The notes beneath the pieces are model-generated. The model worked only from the letters and a program-made list of their open reading frames with translations. It was not told the origin of the DNA and did no database searches. Below, in pieces: positions 54,404-63,663 of a stretch of 64,000 nt of DNA. The first letter of the stretch is position 1. Every line of letters begins with the position of its first letter. Location of the stretch: contig NZ_JALHMP010000005.1 of assembly GCF_022843985.1 (NCBI RefSeq), forward strand, positions 62,001 to 126,000, in the 5' to 3' direction. Source of the DNA: Phreatobacter sp. Lineage in GTDB: Bacteria > Pseudomonadota > Alphaproteobacteria > Rhizobiales > Phreatobacteraceae. A program made the position numbers and the translations under genes.

Positions 54404-55186
54404 TCACGTCTCGGGCGTATCGGCGAGAGGCTCCCAGTGGGTGGGGTAGTCGACCTGCGTCAGGTAGAGCGCATGGGCGGGGCCGACCGTGCCGCAGGCC
54501 TTGCGGTCGCGCTTCGCGAGGGCTTCCGCGAGGTCGTCCGCCGTCCACAGGCCCTCGCCCACCAGTTTCAGCGTACCGACCATGGAGCGCACCTGGTTGT
54601 GCAGGAAGGAGCGCGCGTCCAGCCGGCATTCGATGCCGGTGTCCGTCCGTGCCACGTCGAAGCGGTCGAGGTTGCGGACCGGCGACTTTGCCTGGCATTC
54701 GGTAGAGCGGAAGGTGGTGAAGTCGTGCCGGCCGATCAGCAGGCGCGCTGCCTCCCGCATCCGGTCGTCATCCAGGGCTTTGGGCGACCACCAGGCGCGC
54801 AGGCGATCCAGTGTCAGCGGCGGACGGCGGTCGATGATGCGGTAGAGATAGTGGCGGCGGACCGCCGAGAAACGCGCGTCGAAATCATCCGGCATCTTCT
54901 CGGCCGCCAGAACGGCGATGGCCTCGTCCTTGAGGTAGCGATTGGTGGCGTCGCGGACGACGCGGTTCGGCCAGTCGCGGGTCAGGTCGACATGGGCGAC
55001 CTGGCCGGTGGCATGGACGCCGGCATCGGTCCGGCCGGCGCCGCCGACCGCCACCGCCTCGCCGGAAAAGTCGCCGATGGCGCGAACGAGCTCGCCCTGG
55101 ACGGACTTGCCGAAACTGGCGCCCTGCATCTGCCAGCCGAGATAGGCGCCGCCGTCATATTCGATGGTCAGCTTGTAGCGCGGCAT
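54404..55186 (-). CDS. truA: tRNA pseudouridine(38-40) synthase
   Basis: Modifies U38-U40 in tRNA anticodon stems. The 260 residues have [17 protein letters not shown], the catalytic aspartate in [18 protein letters not shown] (D54), [26 protein letters not shown] and [21 protein letters not shown]. The ATG overlaps the fmt stop by one base (TAATG), making it the third gene of a def-fmt-truA operon. Confidence 0.95.
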   Translation of the reverse strand: MPRYKLTIEYDGGAYLGWQMQGASFGKSVQGELVRAIGDFSGEAVAVGGAGRTDAGVHATGQVAHVDLTRDWPNRVVRDATNRYLKDEAIAVLAAEKMPDDFDARFSAVRRHYLYRIIDRRPPLTLDRLRAWWSPKALDDDRMREAARLLIGRHDFTTFRSTECQAKSPVRNLDRFDVARTDTGIECRLDARSFLHNQVRSMVGTLKLVGEGLWTADDLAEALAKRDRKACGTVGPAHALYLTQVDYPTHWEPLADTPET

Positions 55187-56118
55187 TACCCGAAGACCGC
55201 GCCGGGCCCGATCTTGGCGCCGTTGAGGAAGTCCGCCGCCTTCATCGCCTTCGCCCCGGCGCGCTGCACTTCGACGAGACGCAGGGCGCCCGTGCCGCAT
55301 GCAACGGAGAGATCGTCCGAAAGGAGCGTTCCCGGCGGGCCTGATCCTGCCACCAGGGCGGTCCGCAGCACCTTCACCCGCTCCGGGCCCTTGCCGAGAT
55401 CGGCCTCGAACCAGGCGCCGGGGAAGGGCGAGAGGCCGCGGACCTTATCGTGGATCTCGCCGGCAGGCCGCTGCCAGTCGATACGGGCCTCTCCCTTGTC
55501 GATCTTGTCCGCATAGGTGACCCCGTCCACCGCCTGTGGGGCAAAGGCGAGGGAGCCGCGGTCAAGGGCCGCCAGCGCCCGGACCATGAGGTCGGCGCCG
55601 AGGACGGCCATGCGGTCGTGCAACTCCTGCGCCGTCATTGCAGGACCGATGGCGATCTTCTCGACCATGGCGACGGGGCCGGTATCGAGCCCCTCATCCA
55701 TCTTCATGACCATGACGCCGGTCTCGGCGTCACCCGCCATGATGGCGCGCTGGATCGGCGCGGCGCCGCGCCAGCGCGGCAGCAGCGAGCCGTGCAGGTT
55801 GAGGCAGCCGAGGGCCGGGGCGTCGAGCACCTCGCGCGGCAGGATGAGGCCATAGGCGACGACGACGGCGACATCGGCGCCGAGGCCGGCGAAGGCGCTC
55901 TGGGCGGCGGCGTCACGCAGGGTCCGCGGCGTGAAGACCGGGATACCGAACCCCTCGGCCAGGCGATGGACGGGCGACTTCTGCTCCGCCATGCCGCGTC
56001 CCGCGGGCTTCGGCGCCCGCGTATAGACCGCGACGACCTCGTGGCCCTGGCCGATGATCTCGGAGAGCGTCGGCACGGCGAAATCCGGCGTGCCCATGAA
56101 GACGACGCGCAGGCTCAC
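55186..56118 (-). CDS. fmt: Methionyl-tRNA formyltransferase
   Basis: Formylates initiator tRNA. The 310 residues have [83 protein letters not shown] (formyl-tetrahydrofolate binding and the catalytic Asn-His-Asp set), and a C-terminal OB-like tRNA-binding domain with [14 protein letters not shown] overlap with def. Confidence 0.95.
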   Translation of the reverse strand: MSLRVVFMGTPDFAVPTLSEIIGQGHEVVAVYTRAPKPAGRGMAEQKSPVHRLAEGFGIPVFTPRTLRDAAAQSAFAGLGADVAVVVAYGLILPREVLDAPALGCLNLHGSLLPRWRGAAPIQRAIMAGDAETGVMVMKMDEGLDTGPVAMVEKIAIGPAMTAQELHDRMAVLGADLMVRALAALDRGSLAFAPQAVDGVTYADKIDKGEARIDWQRPAGEIHDKVRGLSPFPGAWFEADLGKGPERVKVLRTALVAGSGPPGTLLSDDLSVACGTGALRLVEVQRAGAKAMKAADFLNGAKIGPGAVFG

Positions 56119-56633
56119 GCCAGGGCCTCGCGCTTGGCGGCCTTGGTATATTTCTTGATGACCCGTTCGCGCTTCAGGCGGGAGAGATGGTCGATGAAGA
56201 GCACGCCGTTGAGGTGATCGATCTCGTGCTGGACGCAGGTCGCCATCAACCCGTCGCAGTCGAGCTCCTGCGCCTTCCCATCGAGGTCGAGATAGCGCAC
56301 GCGGCAGCGGGCTGGCCGCTCGACCTCCTCATAATATTCGGGAATCGACAGGCAGCCTTCCTCATAAAGAGAGAGCTCGTCCGACTGCCAGACGATCTCC
56401 GGATTGATCAGCACCACCGGCTTCTTCGGCTCGTCCTTGCGGGCGAGGTCGATGGTGACGACGCGCCGGGGCACGGCGATCTGGATGGCGGCAAGGCCGA
56501 TGCCGGGGGCATCGTACATCGTCTCCAGCATGTCCTCGACGAGTGTCCTGACCGTGGAATCGACGGCGGCGATGGGCTCGCAGACGAGCTTCAGCCGCGG
56601 ATCGGGAAGGACGATGATCTCGCGCAGGGCCAT
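56115..56633 (-). CDS. def: Peptide deformylase
   Basis: Removes the formyl group from nascent proteins. The 172-residue metalloenzyme has motif 1 GIGLAAIQI, motif 2 EEGCLSIP with the metal-binding cysteine, and motif 3 QHEIDHLNG with two metal-binding histidines and the catalytic glutamate (about residues 132-140). ATG 56633 was chosen; the upstream ATG at 56681 adds 16 residues not typical of the family. Confidence 0.95.
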   Translation of the reverse strand: MALREIIVLPDPRLKLVCEPIAAVDSTVRTLVEDMLETMYDAPGIGLAAIQIAVPRRVVTIDLARKDEPKKPVVLINPEIVWQSDELSLYEEGCLSIPEYYEEVERPARCRVRYLDLDGKAQELDCDGLMATCVQHEIDHLNGVLFIDHLSRLKRERVIKKYTKAAKREALA

Positions 56634-56968
56634 GGGAGTGTCTTGCTGCCGGAAGGTTTTCGGATCGGAACGCGTCGCCAAGGCCTGAGTTAAGCGTCCC
56701 CGTGGGCAGGGTCAATGTGCGGGCTCTTACCGGCCGGCCGGCAAGGGCCCGGAGCGTGCGGTCAGGCGGCCCGACGCTGCTCCGCGGACGCCGCGTCTCA
56801 CGCCGCCTAGAGCCGTGAGCAGGCAAGCCTCTTTGCATGTGCATAACGGCCCCGTCCCCATCACGGGCGGCCGCGCTGGCATCGCTGCCCATGATGTGGT
56901 CAGATCTACACTTTCCGCCACGGAATCAGGCTGGCGGAGTGAAGTCCAAGACGAGTGGAGACAACACC
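56634..56968. other. Divergent intergenic region, def operon / TAXI gene
   Basis: This 335-bp gap must hold the promoters of the def-fmt-truA operon (leftward) and of the TAXI transporter (rightward). I see no coding frame with homology. The only distinct structure is the 12-bp self-complementary CCGGCCGGCCGG at 56730-56741. A ribosome binding site (ggaga) precedes the TAXI start. Confidence 0.5.
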
Positions 56969-57940
56969 ATGACCATCGACCGCAGGCAGTTCACGGCATT
57001 GGCCGGCGCATCCGGTCTCGCCGCGCTCCTGGCGCCCGGCGCGGCTTTCGCCCAGACGAAGCAGTTCTTCCGCATCGGCACCGGTGGCACGGCGGGCACC
57101 TATTATCCGATCGGCGGACTCATCGCCAACGCCATCTCCACCGCCACGCTGGACGCCTCGGCGGTCGCCACCAACGGCTCCGTCGCCAATGTCAACGGCA
57201 TCGTCGGCGGCTCGATGGAATCGGGCTTCAGCCAGTCGGACGTGGCGAGCTGGGCCCATTCGGGAACCGGCGTCTATCAGGGCCGGCCGAAGGTCGAGAT
57301 CCTGCGCGCCATTGCCAATCTCTATCCGGAATCCCTGCATGTCGTGGTCAAGAAGGGCCTCAACATCCGATCGATCGCCGACCTCAAGGGCAAGCGCATC
57401 TCCATCGACGAACCGGGTTCGGGCTCGATCATCAACGCCAAGGCCATCCTCGCCGGCTACGGCATCCGTGACGGCGAGTATCGCGCCGAGAACCTGAAGC
57501 CGGGCCCCTCGGCCGAGAAGCTGAAGGATGGCGGGCTCGACGCCTTCTTCATGACGACCGGCTGGCCGACTGCAGCCCTGACCGAGCTCGCCACGACGAC
57601 CGGCATCGAACTGCTGCCGATCGAGGGCGAGCCGGCGAAGAAGATCATGGCGGAGTTCAAGTTCTTCGCCGAGGACATGATCCCCGACAACGCCTACAAG
57701 GACGTCAAGGGCGTCAAGACGCTTGCGGTCGGCGCCCAGTGGGTGACCTCGACCCGGATGAGCGCCGATGTCGTCTATGAGGTCACCAAGGCGCTGTGGA
57801 GCGACAAGACGCGCGCCCTGCTCGATGCCGGCCATGCCAAGGGCAAGGCCATCCGCAGGGAGACCGCGCTGCAGGGACTTGGCATTCCGCTGCATGACGG
57901 CGCGGCGCGCTTCTACCGGGAAGCAGGCCTGCTGCGCTGA
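56969..57940 (+). CDS. TAXI-family TRAP transporter solute-binding protein
   Basis: A 323-residue periplasmic binding protein. The N-terminus IDRRQFTALAGASGLAALLAPGAAFAQ is a Tat-like signal (twin arginine, hydrophobic core, AFAQ cleavage). The mature part shows the TAXI hallmarks: FRIGTGGTAGTYYPIGGLIANAIS, GSVANVNGI, LYPESLHVVVKKG, SIADLKGKRISIDEPGSGS and GLDAFFMTTGWPTAAL. TAXI proteins bind organic acids such as 2-oxoglutarate or glutamate; the ligand here is unknown. A terminator-like hairpin separates it from its permease. Confidence 0.9.
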   Translation: MTIDRRQFTALAGASGLAALLAPGAAFAQTKQFFRIGTGGTAGTYYPIGGLIANAISTATLDASAVATNGSVANVNGIVGGSMESGFSQSDVASWAHSGTGVYQGRPKVEILRAIANLYPESLHVVVKKGLNIRSIADLKGKRISIDEPGSGSIINAKAILAGYGIRDGEYRAENLKPGPSAEKLKDGGLDAFFMTTGWPTAALTELATTTGIELLPIEGEPAKKIMAEFKFFAEDMIPDNAYKDVKGVKTLAVGAQWVTSTRMSADVVYEVTKALWSDKTRALLDAGHAKGKAIRRETALQGLGIPLHDGAARFYREAGLLR

Positions 57941-57970
57941 GCGGCACCGGCGTGACGCCTTGACCAGTCC

Positions 57971-57995
57971 AGGCCGCGCGGCTACCGCGCGGCCT
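57971..57995 (+). terminator. Attenuator hairpin between TAXI binding protein and permease
   Basis: AGGCCGCGCG (57971-57980) and CGCGCGGCCT (57986-57995) form a perfect 10-bp stem with a 5-base loop, followed by TCTCATTC. Such a partial terminator would let the binding protein be made in excess of the permease. Confidence 0.65.
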
Positions 57996-58039
57996 TCTCA
58001 TTCGGGACATGCGGGTCCCCGACATCGACGAGGCGGCCC

Positions 58040-60214
58040 ATGAAGTCCGAAGCGCTGGATCCGAACGCCATCCAGAAGCTCGAGGAGGAGTTCGATTCGG
58101 AGGTCCGGTTCCGGCCGCTCCTGCCGGCGACGGCCTGGCTCGTGGCCGGCCTGCTCTTCGCCCTCTCGGCCTTCCACTACTATACCGCCGGCTTCGGCCT
58201 GCTGCGCGAGGCGACCCATCGCGGCATCCACATGGCCTTCGTGCTGGGGCTGATCTTTCTGGTCTTCCCGCTCCTGAAGCGTGACCACCGGACCCCGCCG
58301 CAGTCCGGAGTCCTGGCCCCCGGCGGCATCGCTCTCTACGACTGGCTTCTGGCGGCCGGCGCCGTGGTGGCCAGCCTCTACATGCCGTGGATCTACGACG
58401 ATCTCGCCTTCCGTGTCGGCAATCCCGAGCCGCTCGACGTCGCCATGGCGACCATCGCCATCCTCGTCCTGCTGGAGGCGACGCGGCGCAGTGTCGGCTG
58501 GCCGCTGCCCATCATCGCCGTGACCCTGATGGTCTATGCCATGTACGGCCAGTCGCTGCCGGGGATCCTCGCCCATCCCGGCAACAGCTGGTCGGCGGTG
58601 GTCAACCACCTCTATCTCACCAGCAACGGCATCTACGGCATCGCGCTGGGCGTGGTGGCGACCTATGTCTTCCACTACGTGCTGTTCGGGGTGCTGGCGA
58701 CGCGCATCGGCCTCGGCCGGCTGTTCATCGACCTCGCCACGGCGCTGGCCGGCCGCTATTCCGGCGGGCCCGCCAAGGTGTCGATCTTCGGCTCGGCCAT
58801 GTTCGGCATGATCTCGGGCTCGTCGATCGCCAACACGGTGACGGTCGGATCGCTGACGATCCCCGCGATGATGCGCCTCGGCTATCCCCGCCACATGGCG
58901 GCGGCGATCGAATCCACCGCCTCGACCGGTGGCCAGATCACACCGCCGATCATGGGGGCCGCCGCCTTCCTGATGATCGAGTTCCTCAACCTGCCCTATC
59001 AGTCCATCGTGCTGGCGGCGCTCATTCCCGCCTTCATGCACTTCTTCGGCGTGTTCTGGCAGGTGCATTTCGAGGCGAAGAAGAACGGCCTGAAGGGCAT
59101 TCCCGCCGCCGACCTGCCCAAGGCGCGCGAGGTCATCGCCCGCGACTGGCCGGCCGCCATCCCGCTTTTCGTGCTGCTGATGGTGCTGTTTTCGGGCTTC
59201 ACGCCCTATCTTGCCGCCTTCTGGGGCATCACCGCCTGTGTCCTCGTCGGCTTCACCCGCCGCAATCCGGTGGTCGCCGTCACGTTCCTGGTGGTGATGG
59301 TTGCCGCAGCGGCGGCGGGCCTGCTGTCGGAGGGCTGGGCGACGGTCGCCATCGTCGTCGGCGTCGCCGCCGTTTCGGCCGCCTTCGCGCTGCGCGACGC
59401 CGAAGGCAAGTTCCTCACCGCCGACATGGTCGATGCCTTCGTGGTCGGAGCCAAATACGCCATCGCGGTCGGCGCCGCAGCGGCCACCGTCGGCATCATC
59501 GTCGGCATCGTCACCCTGACCGGCGTCGGCTTCAAGATCTCGAACATCGTCACCAGCTTCGCCGGCCAGCTTGCCGGTATCGTCGGATCGGTCCTGCCGG
59601 CCTGGGCCTTCGACGCCAAGGGCATGACGCTGTTCTTCACGCTGGTGATGACGGCGGTGGTCTGCATCCTGCTCGGCACCGGCGTGCCGACCACCGCCAA
59701 TTACATCATCATGGTCACGGTCGCCGCACCGTCCCTCGCCCTGCTTGGCGTCGAGCCCATCGTCGCCCATTTCTTCGTCTTCTATTACGGCGTGCTCGCC
59801 GACATCACGCCGCCGGTGGCGCTGGCCGCCTATGCCGCGGCCAGCATGGCCGGGGCCGATCCGTTCAAGACCGGCAACACCGCCTTCCGCCTCGGCCTCG
59901 CCAAGGCCCTGGTGCCCTTCGTCTTCGTCTATGGGCCGGCGCTGCTGATTGTCACGAAGGGTTTCACCTGGACCGACTTCATCGTCACAGCGCTGACCTG
60001 CGCGCTCGGCGTCTTCATCCTGGCGGCGGCGCTCACCGGCTTCGCACTCGTGCGCATGCCGCTGTGGCAACGCCTGTCGCTTGGCCTCTCGGGGCTGCTG
60101 CTGATGGCGCCGAACCTCACCGTCAGCCTTGTCGGTATCGCCGTGGCGGTGCCGGCCGGCCTCGCCCAGATCGCCGCCAGCAAGCGCGCGGCGGCGACGA
60201 CCACGACCGGCTGA
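58040..60214 (+). CDS. TRAP transporter fused permease (TAXI type)
   Basis: A 724-residue membrane protein fusing the small (DctQ-like, four helices, about residues 30-150) and large (DctM-like, about twelve helices) TRAP subunits, as usual for TAXI systems. Family segments include GLGRLFIDLATALAGRYSGGPAKVSIFGSAMFGMISGSSIANTVTVGSLTIPAMMRLGYPRHMAAAIESTASTGGQITPPIMGAAAFLMIEF and GVLADITPPVALAAYAAASMAGADPFKTG. It uses an ion gradient to import the acid captured by the adjacent binding protein. Confidence 0.92.
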   Translation: MKSEALDPNAIQKLEEEFDSEVRFRPLLPATAWLVAGLLFALSAFHYYTAGFGLLREATHRGIHMAFVLGLIFLVFPLLKRDHRTPPQSGVLAPGGIALYDWLLAAGAVVASLYMPWIYDDLAFRVGNPEPLDVAMATIAILVLLEATRRSVGWPLPIIAVTLMVYAMYGQSLPGILAHPGNSWSAVVNHLYLTSNGIYGIALGVVATYVFHYVLFGVLATRIGLGRLFIDLATALAGRYSGGPAKVSIFGSAMFGMISGSSIANTVTVGSLTIPAMMRLGYPRHMAAAIESTASTGGQITPPIMGAAAFLMIEFLNLPYQSIVLAALIPAFMHFFGVFWQVHFEAKKNGLKGIPAADLPKAREVIARDWPAAIPLFVLLMVLFSGFTPYLAAFWGITACVLVGFTRRNPVVAVTFLVVMVAAAAAGLLSEGWATVAIVVGVAAVSAAFALRDAEGKFLTADMVDAFVVGAKYAIAVGAAAATVGIIVGIVTLTGVGFKISNIVTSFAGQLAGIVGSVLPAWAFDAKGMTLFFTLVMTAVVCILLGTGVPTTANYIIMVTVAAPSLALLGVEPIVAHFFVFYYGVLADITPPVALAAYAAASMAGADPFKTGNTAFRLGLAKALVPFVFVYGPALLIVTKGFTWTDFIVTALTCALGVFILAAALTGFALVRMPLWQRLSLGLSGLLLMAPNLTVSLVGIAVAVPAGLAQIAASKRAAATTTTG

Positions 60215-60249
60215 CGGCAACGGGGAACCGCCGGGCCGCGTGTCGCGTT

Positions 60250-60271
60250 ACCTCCGGCCATTCCCGGAGGT
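60250..60271 (+). promoter_or_regulatory. Hairpin covering the ribosome binding site of the mgtC-like gene
   Basis: ACCTCCGG (60250-60257) and CCGGAGGT (60264-60271) are perfect reverse complements with a 6-base loop. The right arm contains the GGAGG ribosome binding site, 5 bases before the ATG at 60276. When formed, the stem would block initiation. Confidence 0.6.
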
Positions 60272-60275
60272 TCCG

Positions 60276-60761
60276 ATGCCCGAGACGCTCATCGCCATGG
60301 TGCGGGCCGACCTCCTGCCGCATCTGCTGGCGCTGGCCGTCGCCTATGTCCTGGTGCTGCCCATCGGCTGGGACCGCGAGAAGGAGGACCGCAGCGCGGG
60401 CCTCAGGACCTTCCCGCTGGTGGCTATTGCCTGCTGCGGCTTCGTCCAGGCGGCGGAGTTGAAATACGGCGCCCATCCCGACGCCATGGGCAAGATCGTC
60501 GAGGGACTGATCACCGGCATCGGCTTCATCGGCGGCGGCGCCATCCTCAAGCAGGGCGCTTCGGTGCGCGGCACCGCGACCGCCGCCAGCCTGTGGGCGA
60601 CGGGCGCCATCGGCACGGCGGTCGGCCTCGGCGCCTATGGCATCGCCGCGCTGGTGGCCGTCTTCACGATCACCACGCTTAAATGGCTGACGCCGCTGAA
60701 GGAGGAGACGCGGGAGGAGGTGGTTGCCAAGCCGGACGAGGGCGGTGACACGCCGCGTTAG
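60276..60761 (+). CDS. MgtC/SapB family membrane protein
   Basis: A 161-residue membrane protein with the MgtC N-terminal domain: LALAVAYVLVLPIGWDREKEDRSAGLRTFPLVAIACCGF, then GLITGIGFIGGGAILKQGASVRGTATAASLWATGAIGTAVGLGAYGIA. The C-terminal soluble domain of Salmonella MgtC is missing, as in many shorter members. MgtC-type proteins modulate ATP synthase and survival at low Mg2+; the role here is not known. Confidence 0.88.
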   Translation: MPETLIAMVRADLLPHLLALAVAYVLVLPIGWDREKEDRSAGLRTFPLVAIACCGFVQAAELKYGAHPDAMGKIVEGLITGIGFIGGGAILKQGASVRGTATAASLWATGAIGTAVGLGAYGIAALVAVFTITTLKWLTPLKEETREEVVAKPDEGGDTPR

Positions 60762-60778
60762 CCCGGCGGCAAGCGGGC

Positions 60779-60852
60779 TGGAGCGGGTGAAGGGAATCGA
60801 ACCCTCGTATGCAGCTTGGGAAGCTGCCGTTCTACCATTGAACTACACCCGC
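60779..60852 (-). tRNA. tRNA-Gly, anticodon CCC
   Basis: On the minus strand the sequence starts GCGGGTGTAGTTCAATGG and folds into a full cloverleaf: acceptor GCGGGTG/CACCCGC, anticodon arm GCAGC-TTCCCAA-GCTGC, T-arm GAGGG-TTCGATT-CCCTT. The loop gives anticodon CCC, reading GGG. The CCA end is encoded (TGG at 60779-60781). Confidence 0.97.
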
Positions 60853-61034
60853 GCCGGGTGGGGTACGCCGCCTGGCGGCGGACACTCTCCCGTCCGCCGG
60901 AGGCATCACGGCGCCCCGGTGGACAACTGTGTAGCCGTTCCGGCCCCCGTCGATCAAGCCCGTGGCGCGCGCCCGGTGGCCGGGCGGGTGAGGCCCGGGT
61001 TACTCGCCGGCGATGACGGCGGCGACACCCTGGT

Positions 61035-61202
61035 TCAGAGTGTCCAGTCGAGGCTGTCGCGCCGGATCGAGCGCGAGACGACCTGGGACGTTGAGCCGTT
61101 GATCATGGAGGCCGCGTTGCCGGGGAGGTCCCGGCGCGGCATGCGAACCATGAGGCTGAGTGCATTGGCGCCGGGGATCGGGGCCGCCGACGCGGTGAGG
61201 TT
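61035..61202 (-). pseudogene. Remnant of a TadE/G-like gene, C-terminal fragment
   Basis: A 55-codon stretch ending in a stop resembles the end of the intact gene at 62449-63663. It reads LTASAAPIPGANAL, then MVRMPRRDLPGNAASMINGS and SRSIRRDSLDWTL, against LTARLSAPTTGPYANIL, IYLPRRDLTWNSTSTVNGS and NTIIFNSLDWRL in the intact protein. About 25 residues are missing between the two blocks, and nothing upstream of them remains. At DNA level TCCAGTCGAGGCTGT is shared exactly (61043-61057 and 62517-62531). It lies on the same strand as the intact copy, which suggests decay of a tandem duplicate. The rest of the 504-bp stretch 60853-61356 holds no other recognisable gene. Confidence 0.7.
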
Positions 61203-61356
61203 GCATGTCGGAGACCTGGGAACGGCCATGGGGAACACCGAGGGTCGGCTCCATTCCTTATCGTTCTGGTACCGTTACGTAACAGCCTCGGCTTTCCACG
61301 CATACGCTCCGAAGGTCCCTGGTGAAACGCTTCGGGGACGAGGGAGGAAGCGACCC

Positions 61357-62348
61357 ATGAAAGTTTATTGCACAGCAACCGCCGTTGGCCTTGCCGTCAG
61401 CCTGTTCGTCCCCGCGGGCCCCGCCTTGGCGCAGGATGCCGATCCGACGCCGATCGTCGAGATCATGAGGGCCTTGGCCGGTCCGGGGATCCATCGCCCG
61501 AGCGGCGCGAAGTGACGTTGCTATGCCGGCGAGTTCGTGGCGCCGGCCTTGCGCAGGCGCTGTCCAAGGCGGTGATCCTGACGCGCAATTCGCAGGCGCT
61601 CATCCGCTTCTCGGTCGGTGGCGGCAAACCTGCCGTGGCCGACGGTTCCCGCGGGGGCAACGGCGGCCTGTCGTTCCGCATCGATGCCGACGGCCCCGGC
61701 CAGACCGAGTTCGTGATGGTCAACGCGCCCGTCAATTTCGCGCGGACTCCCGCACAGATGCTCGGCTTCCTCGAGGCCCGCCGCCCCGGCGCCAACGGCC
61801 AGATGGATCAGGAGCGGGTGCGCGCCTTCACGGAGGCCAATCCGGAAACGGCGGGACAGGCGCGCTACCTCGCCAGCAAGCCGATTCCTTGCTCGTGGGT
61901 TGGCGTGACCTACTGGGCGCTTCATGCCTATACGCTGACGAACGCCAATGGTGCGTCCCAGGTGGTCAAGTTCCGGATGGATCCTCTCGACGGCGCCGTG
62001 AACCTGACCGATGACGAGGCCCGCGCGCGCCCGCGCGGCTTCCTCGCCGACGAGCTCGTCGGCCGGCTCGCCGCCTCGAGGCCCGCCGGTTTCACGATGG
62101 TCGCGATCATCGAGCGTCCCGGAGACCCGACCAACGACGTGACACGCCAGTGGGATGGCGAGGACAGCCGCCCCACCGTCGAGCTCGGCACGCTGCATGT
62201 CCGCGCGCCGGCCGAGGCGGCACGCTGCGACGGCACGATCTTCGCCCCGACGATCCTCGCCGACGGCATCACGGGACCGGCTGACGATCCGATGTTCGCG
62301 ATCCGCACCCCCGCCTATGCGATCTCGATCACCAAGCGGCAGAACTGA
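61357..62348 (+). pseudogene. Catalase-family peroxidase, disrupted by stop and frameshift
   Basis: The ATG at 61357 has a strong ribosome binding site (agggaggaag) and starts a signal peptide (VYCTATAVGLAVSLFVPAGPALAQ). The frame then meets TGA at 61513-61515 just after SGAK, where the family has a glycine. Reading through gives CYAGEFVAPAL, and at about 61551 one base must be restored to continue into AQALSKAVILTRNSQALIRFSVGGG. From there the catalase fold is intact to the heme-proximal RTPAYAISITKRQN. The usual catalytic histidine (HAKG) appears as GAKG. Both lesions together argue for a decayed periplasmic peroxidase rather than one sequencing error. Confidence 0.8.
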
Positions 62349-62390
62349 GCGCTGCGCGCCGGCGACGGCCCGCCACTCCGCATGAGAAGC

Positions 62391-62416
62391 GGCCCGCGGC
62401 GACAACCGCGGGCCGT
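62391..62416. terminator. Hairpin between peroxidase pseudogene and TadE/G-like gene
   Basis: CGGCCCGCGG (62391-62400) and CCGCGGGCCG (62407-62416) pair perfectly around CGACAA, followed by TTCC. It lies between two convergent genes and may terminate both. A near copy, including flanking TTCCATG and ATGAGGAG, is at 63902-63929. Confidence 0.6.
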
Positions 62417-62448
62417 TCCATGTCGCGATGAGGAGACCGCGGCGGGCG

Positions 62449-63663
62449 CTACTGCGTCAGCCGAACGCTGGTCGTGCTTCCCGACGAGGATGACAGGCCG
62501 CTGTTGGTCGAGAGCCTCCAGTCGAGGCTGTTGAAGATGATCGTGTTGGAGACGATCTGGATCCGCGAACCGTTGACGGTGGAGGTCGAGTTCCACGTGA
62601 GGTCGCGGCGCGGCAGGTAGATGAGACCGGATATCTCCTCGCTTACCGAGGAGTTAAATACATACTGGGTCGTGTTCGTGCTGGTGCTCGGCTCGAACAT
62701 GAGGATGTTGGCATAGGGGCCGGTGGTCGGGGCGGAGAGCCTGGCGGTGAGACCGCCGTTGAAGCGGATCTCCGAATTGGTGTCGGGGAAATAGAAGGTG
62801 ACGCCGGTCCCTTCGATGATCGCGTTGGAATTGATCACCATCCGGCCCTTGATGATGTGCAGGCCCGGTTGGAACACGATGCGCGGTGCGCCGTTGAAGT
62901 TCAGGTCGCACCAGACTGACCCAGCCGGCATGGTGTGGAACCCGCCACCGGGTGGCGGGTCATAGACCCGCTTCGTATTGGTACAGCTTCCGACCGAAGG
63001 CTTAGGCAGTTTGCCGTCATAGGGATCGCTGGCCGCTGCGCAATTGGTTTGAATCGGCAGGGGGCTTGAAGTATTCTTGATGATATTGCCGCCCTGAATG
63101 CAGAAAGTCTTCAGGTTCAGCGTGGTGCCGGCGTTGAAGATGGCGGCGGGGGACGCGGTAGAGCGGACGTGAACCTCGCAGTCCGGCGCGTTGATCCTGG
63201 CGCCGGAATTGACCAGCAGAGCCTGCGATGTGTTCGGGGCGAGCGCGAAAATGCAGGGCAGAGCCGCACCCCCCGTCGAGGTGGTCGTGCGAATGGCGGT
63301 CGCCTTGGCCGAGATGGCGACGGCACTGGTGCCGACCACTGCCATCAGGGTCGTGGGAATCGTCGCTGTTGCCGTTCCCGAAACCGCATTCCCGTCGAGC
63401 GCGAAACGCGCGGTCGCACCGGCGACGGTGGACTGACCCTTGAAGTAGTTCGCTGCGGTCGTGAGTTCGGCGCCGTTGGTGCGGGCGCCTGCGAGCACGG
63501 AGGCGTCGAGCGTCGCCTGGAGCACGGCCGTCTGCTGAGCAATGCGCGAATAGTCGACACCGGCGCCGACCGTAGCGAGGAGAGGCAGGGCGGCGAGGGC
63601 GAAGGTTATCGCGATGTTGCCGCTGGTTTCCGGAATGAAGCGTTTAAAAAAGGTCGTCAACAC
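62449..63663 (-). CDS. TadE/G-like pilus-assembly or surface protein
   Basis: A 404-residue protein with a TadE/TadG-type N-terminus: SGNIAITFALAALPLLATVGAGVDYSRIAQQTAVLQATLDASVLAGA, a single membrane helix with the conserved Glu/Gly region of Flp-pilus minor proteins. The long C-terminal part is rich in Ser, Thr and Asn with six or more cysteines, consistent with a secreted beta-rich domain. GTG 63663 is preferred because ggggag lies 9 bases upstream; ATG 63690 would add nine residues. No other tad genes are in the window. Confidence 0.75.
   Translation of the reverse strand: MLTTFFKRFIPETSGNIAITFALAALPLLATVGAGVDYSRIAQQTAVLQATLDASVLAGARTNGAELTTAANYFKGQSTVAGATARFALDGNAVSGTATATIPTTLMAVVGTSAVAISAKATAIRTTTSTGGAALPCIFALAPNTSQALLVNSGARINAPDCEVHVRSTASPAAIFNAGTTLNLKTFCIQGGNIIKNTSSPLPIQTNCAAASDPYDGKLPKPSVGSCTNTKRVYDPPPGGGFHTMPAGSVWCDLNFNGAPRIVFQPGLHIIKGRMVINSNAIIEGTGVTFYFPDTNSEIRFNGGLTARLSAPTTGPYANILMFEPSTSTNTTQYVFNSSVSEEISGLIYLPRRDLTWNSTSTVNGSRIQIVSNTIIFNSLDWRLSTNSGLSSSSGSTTSVRLTQ

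Noticed and set aside
60724-61515. Open frame of 263 codons on the plus strand spanning the tRNA region
   Set aside because: Its first part (RVKGIEPSYAAWEAAVLPLNYTRAG) is the translation of the tRNA-Gly complement, a well-known false protein. Only the last 52 codons, from ATG 61357, belong to a real but broken gene.
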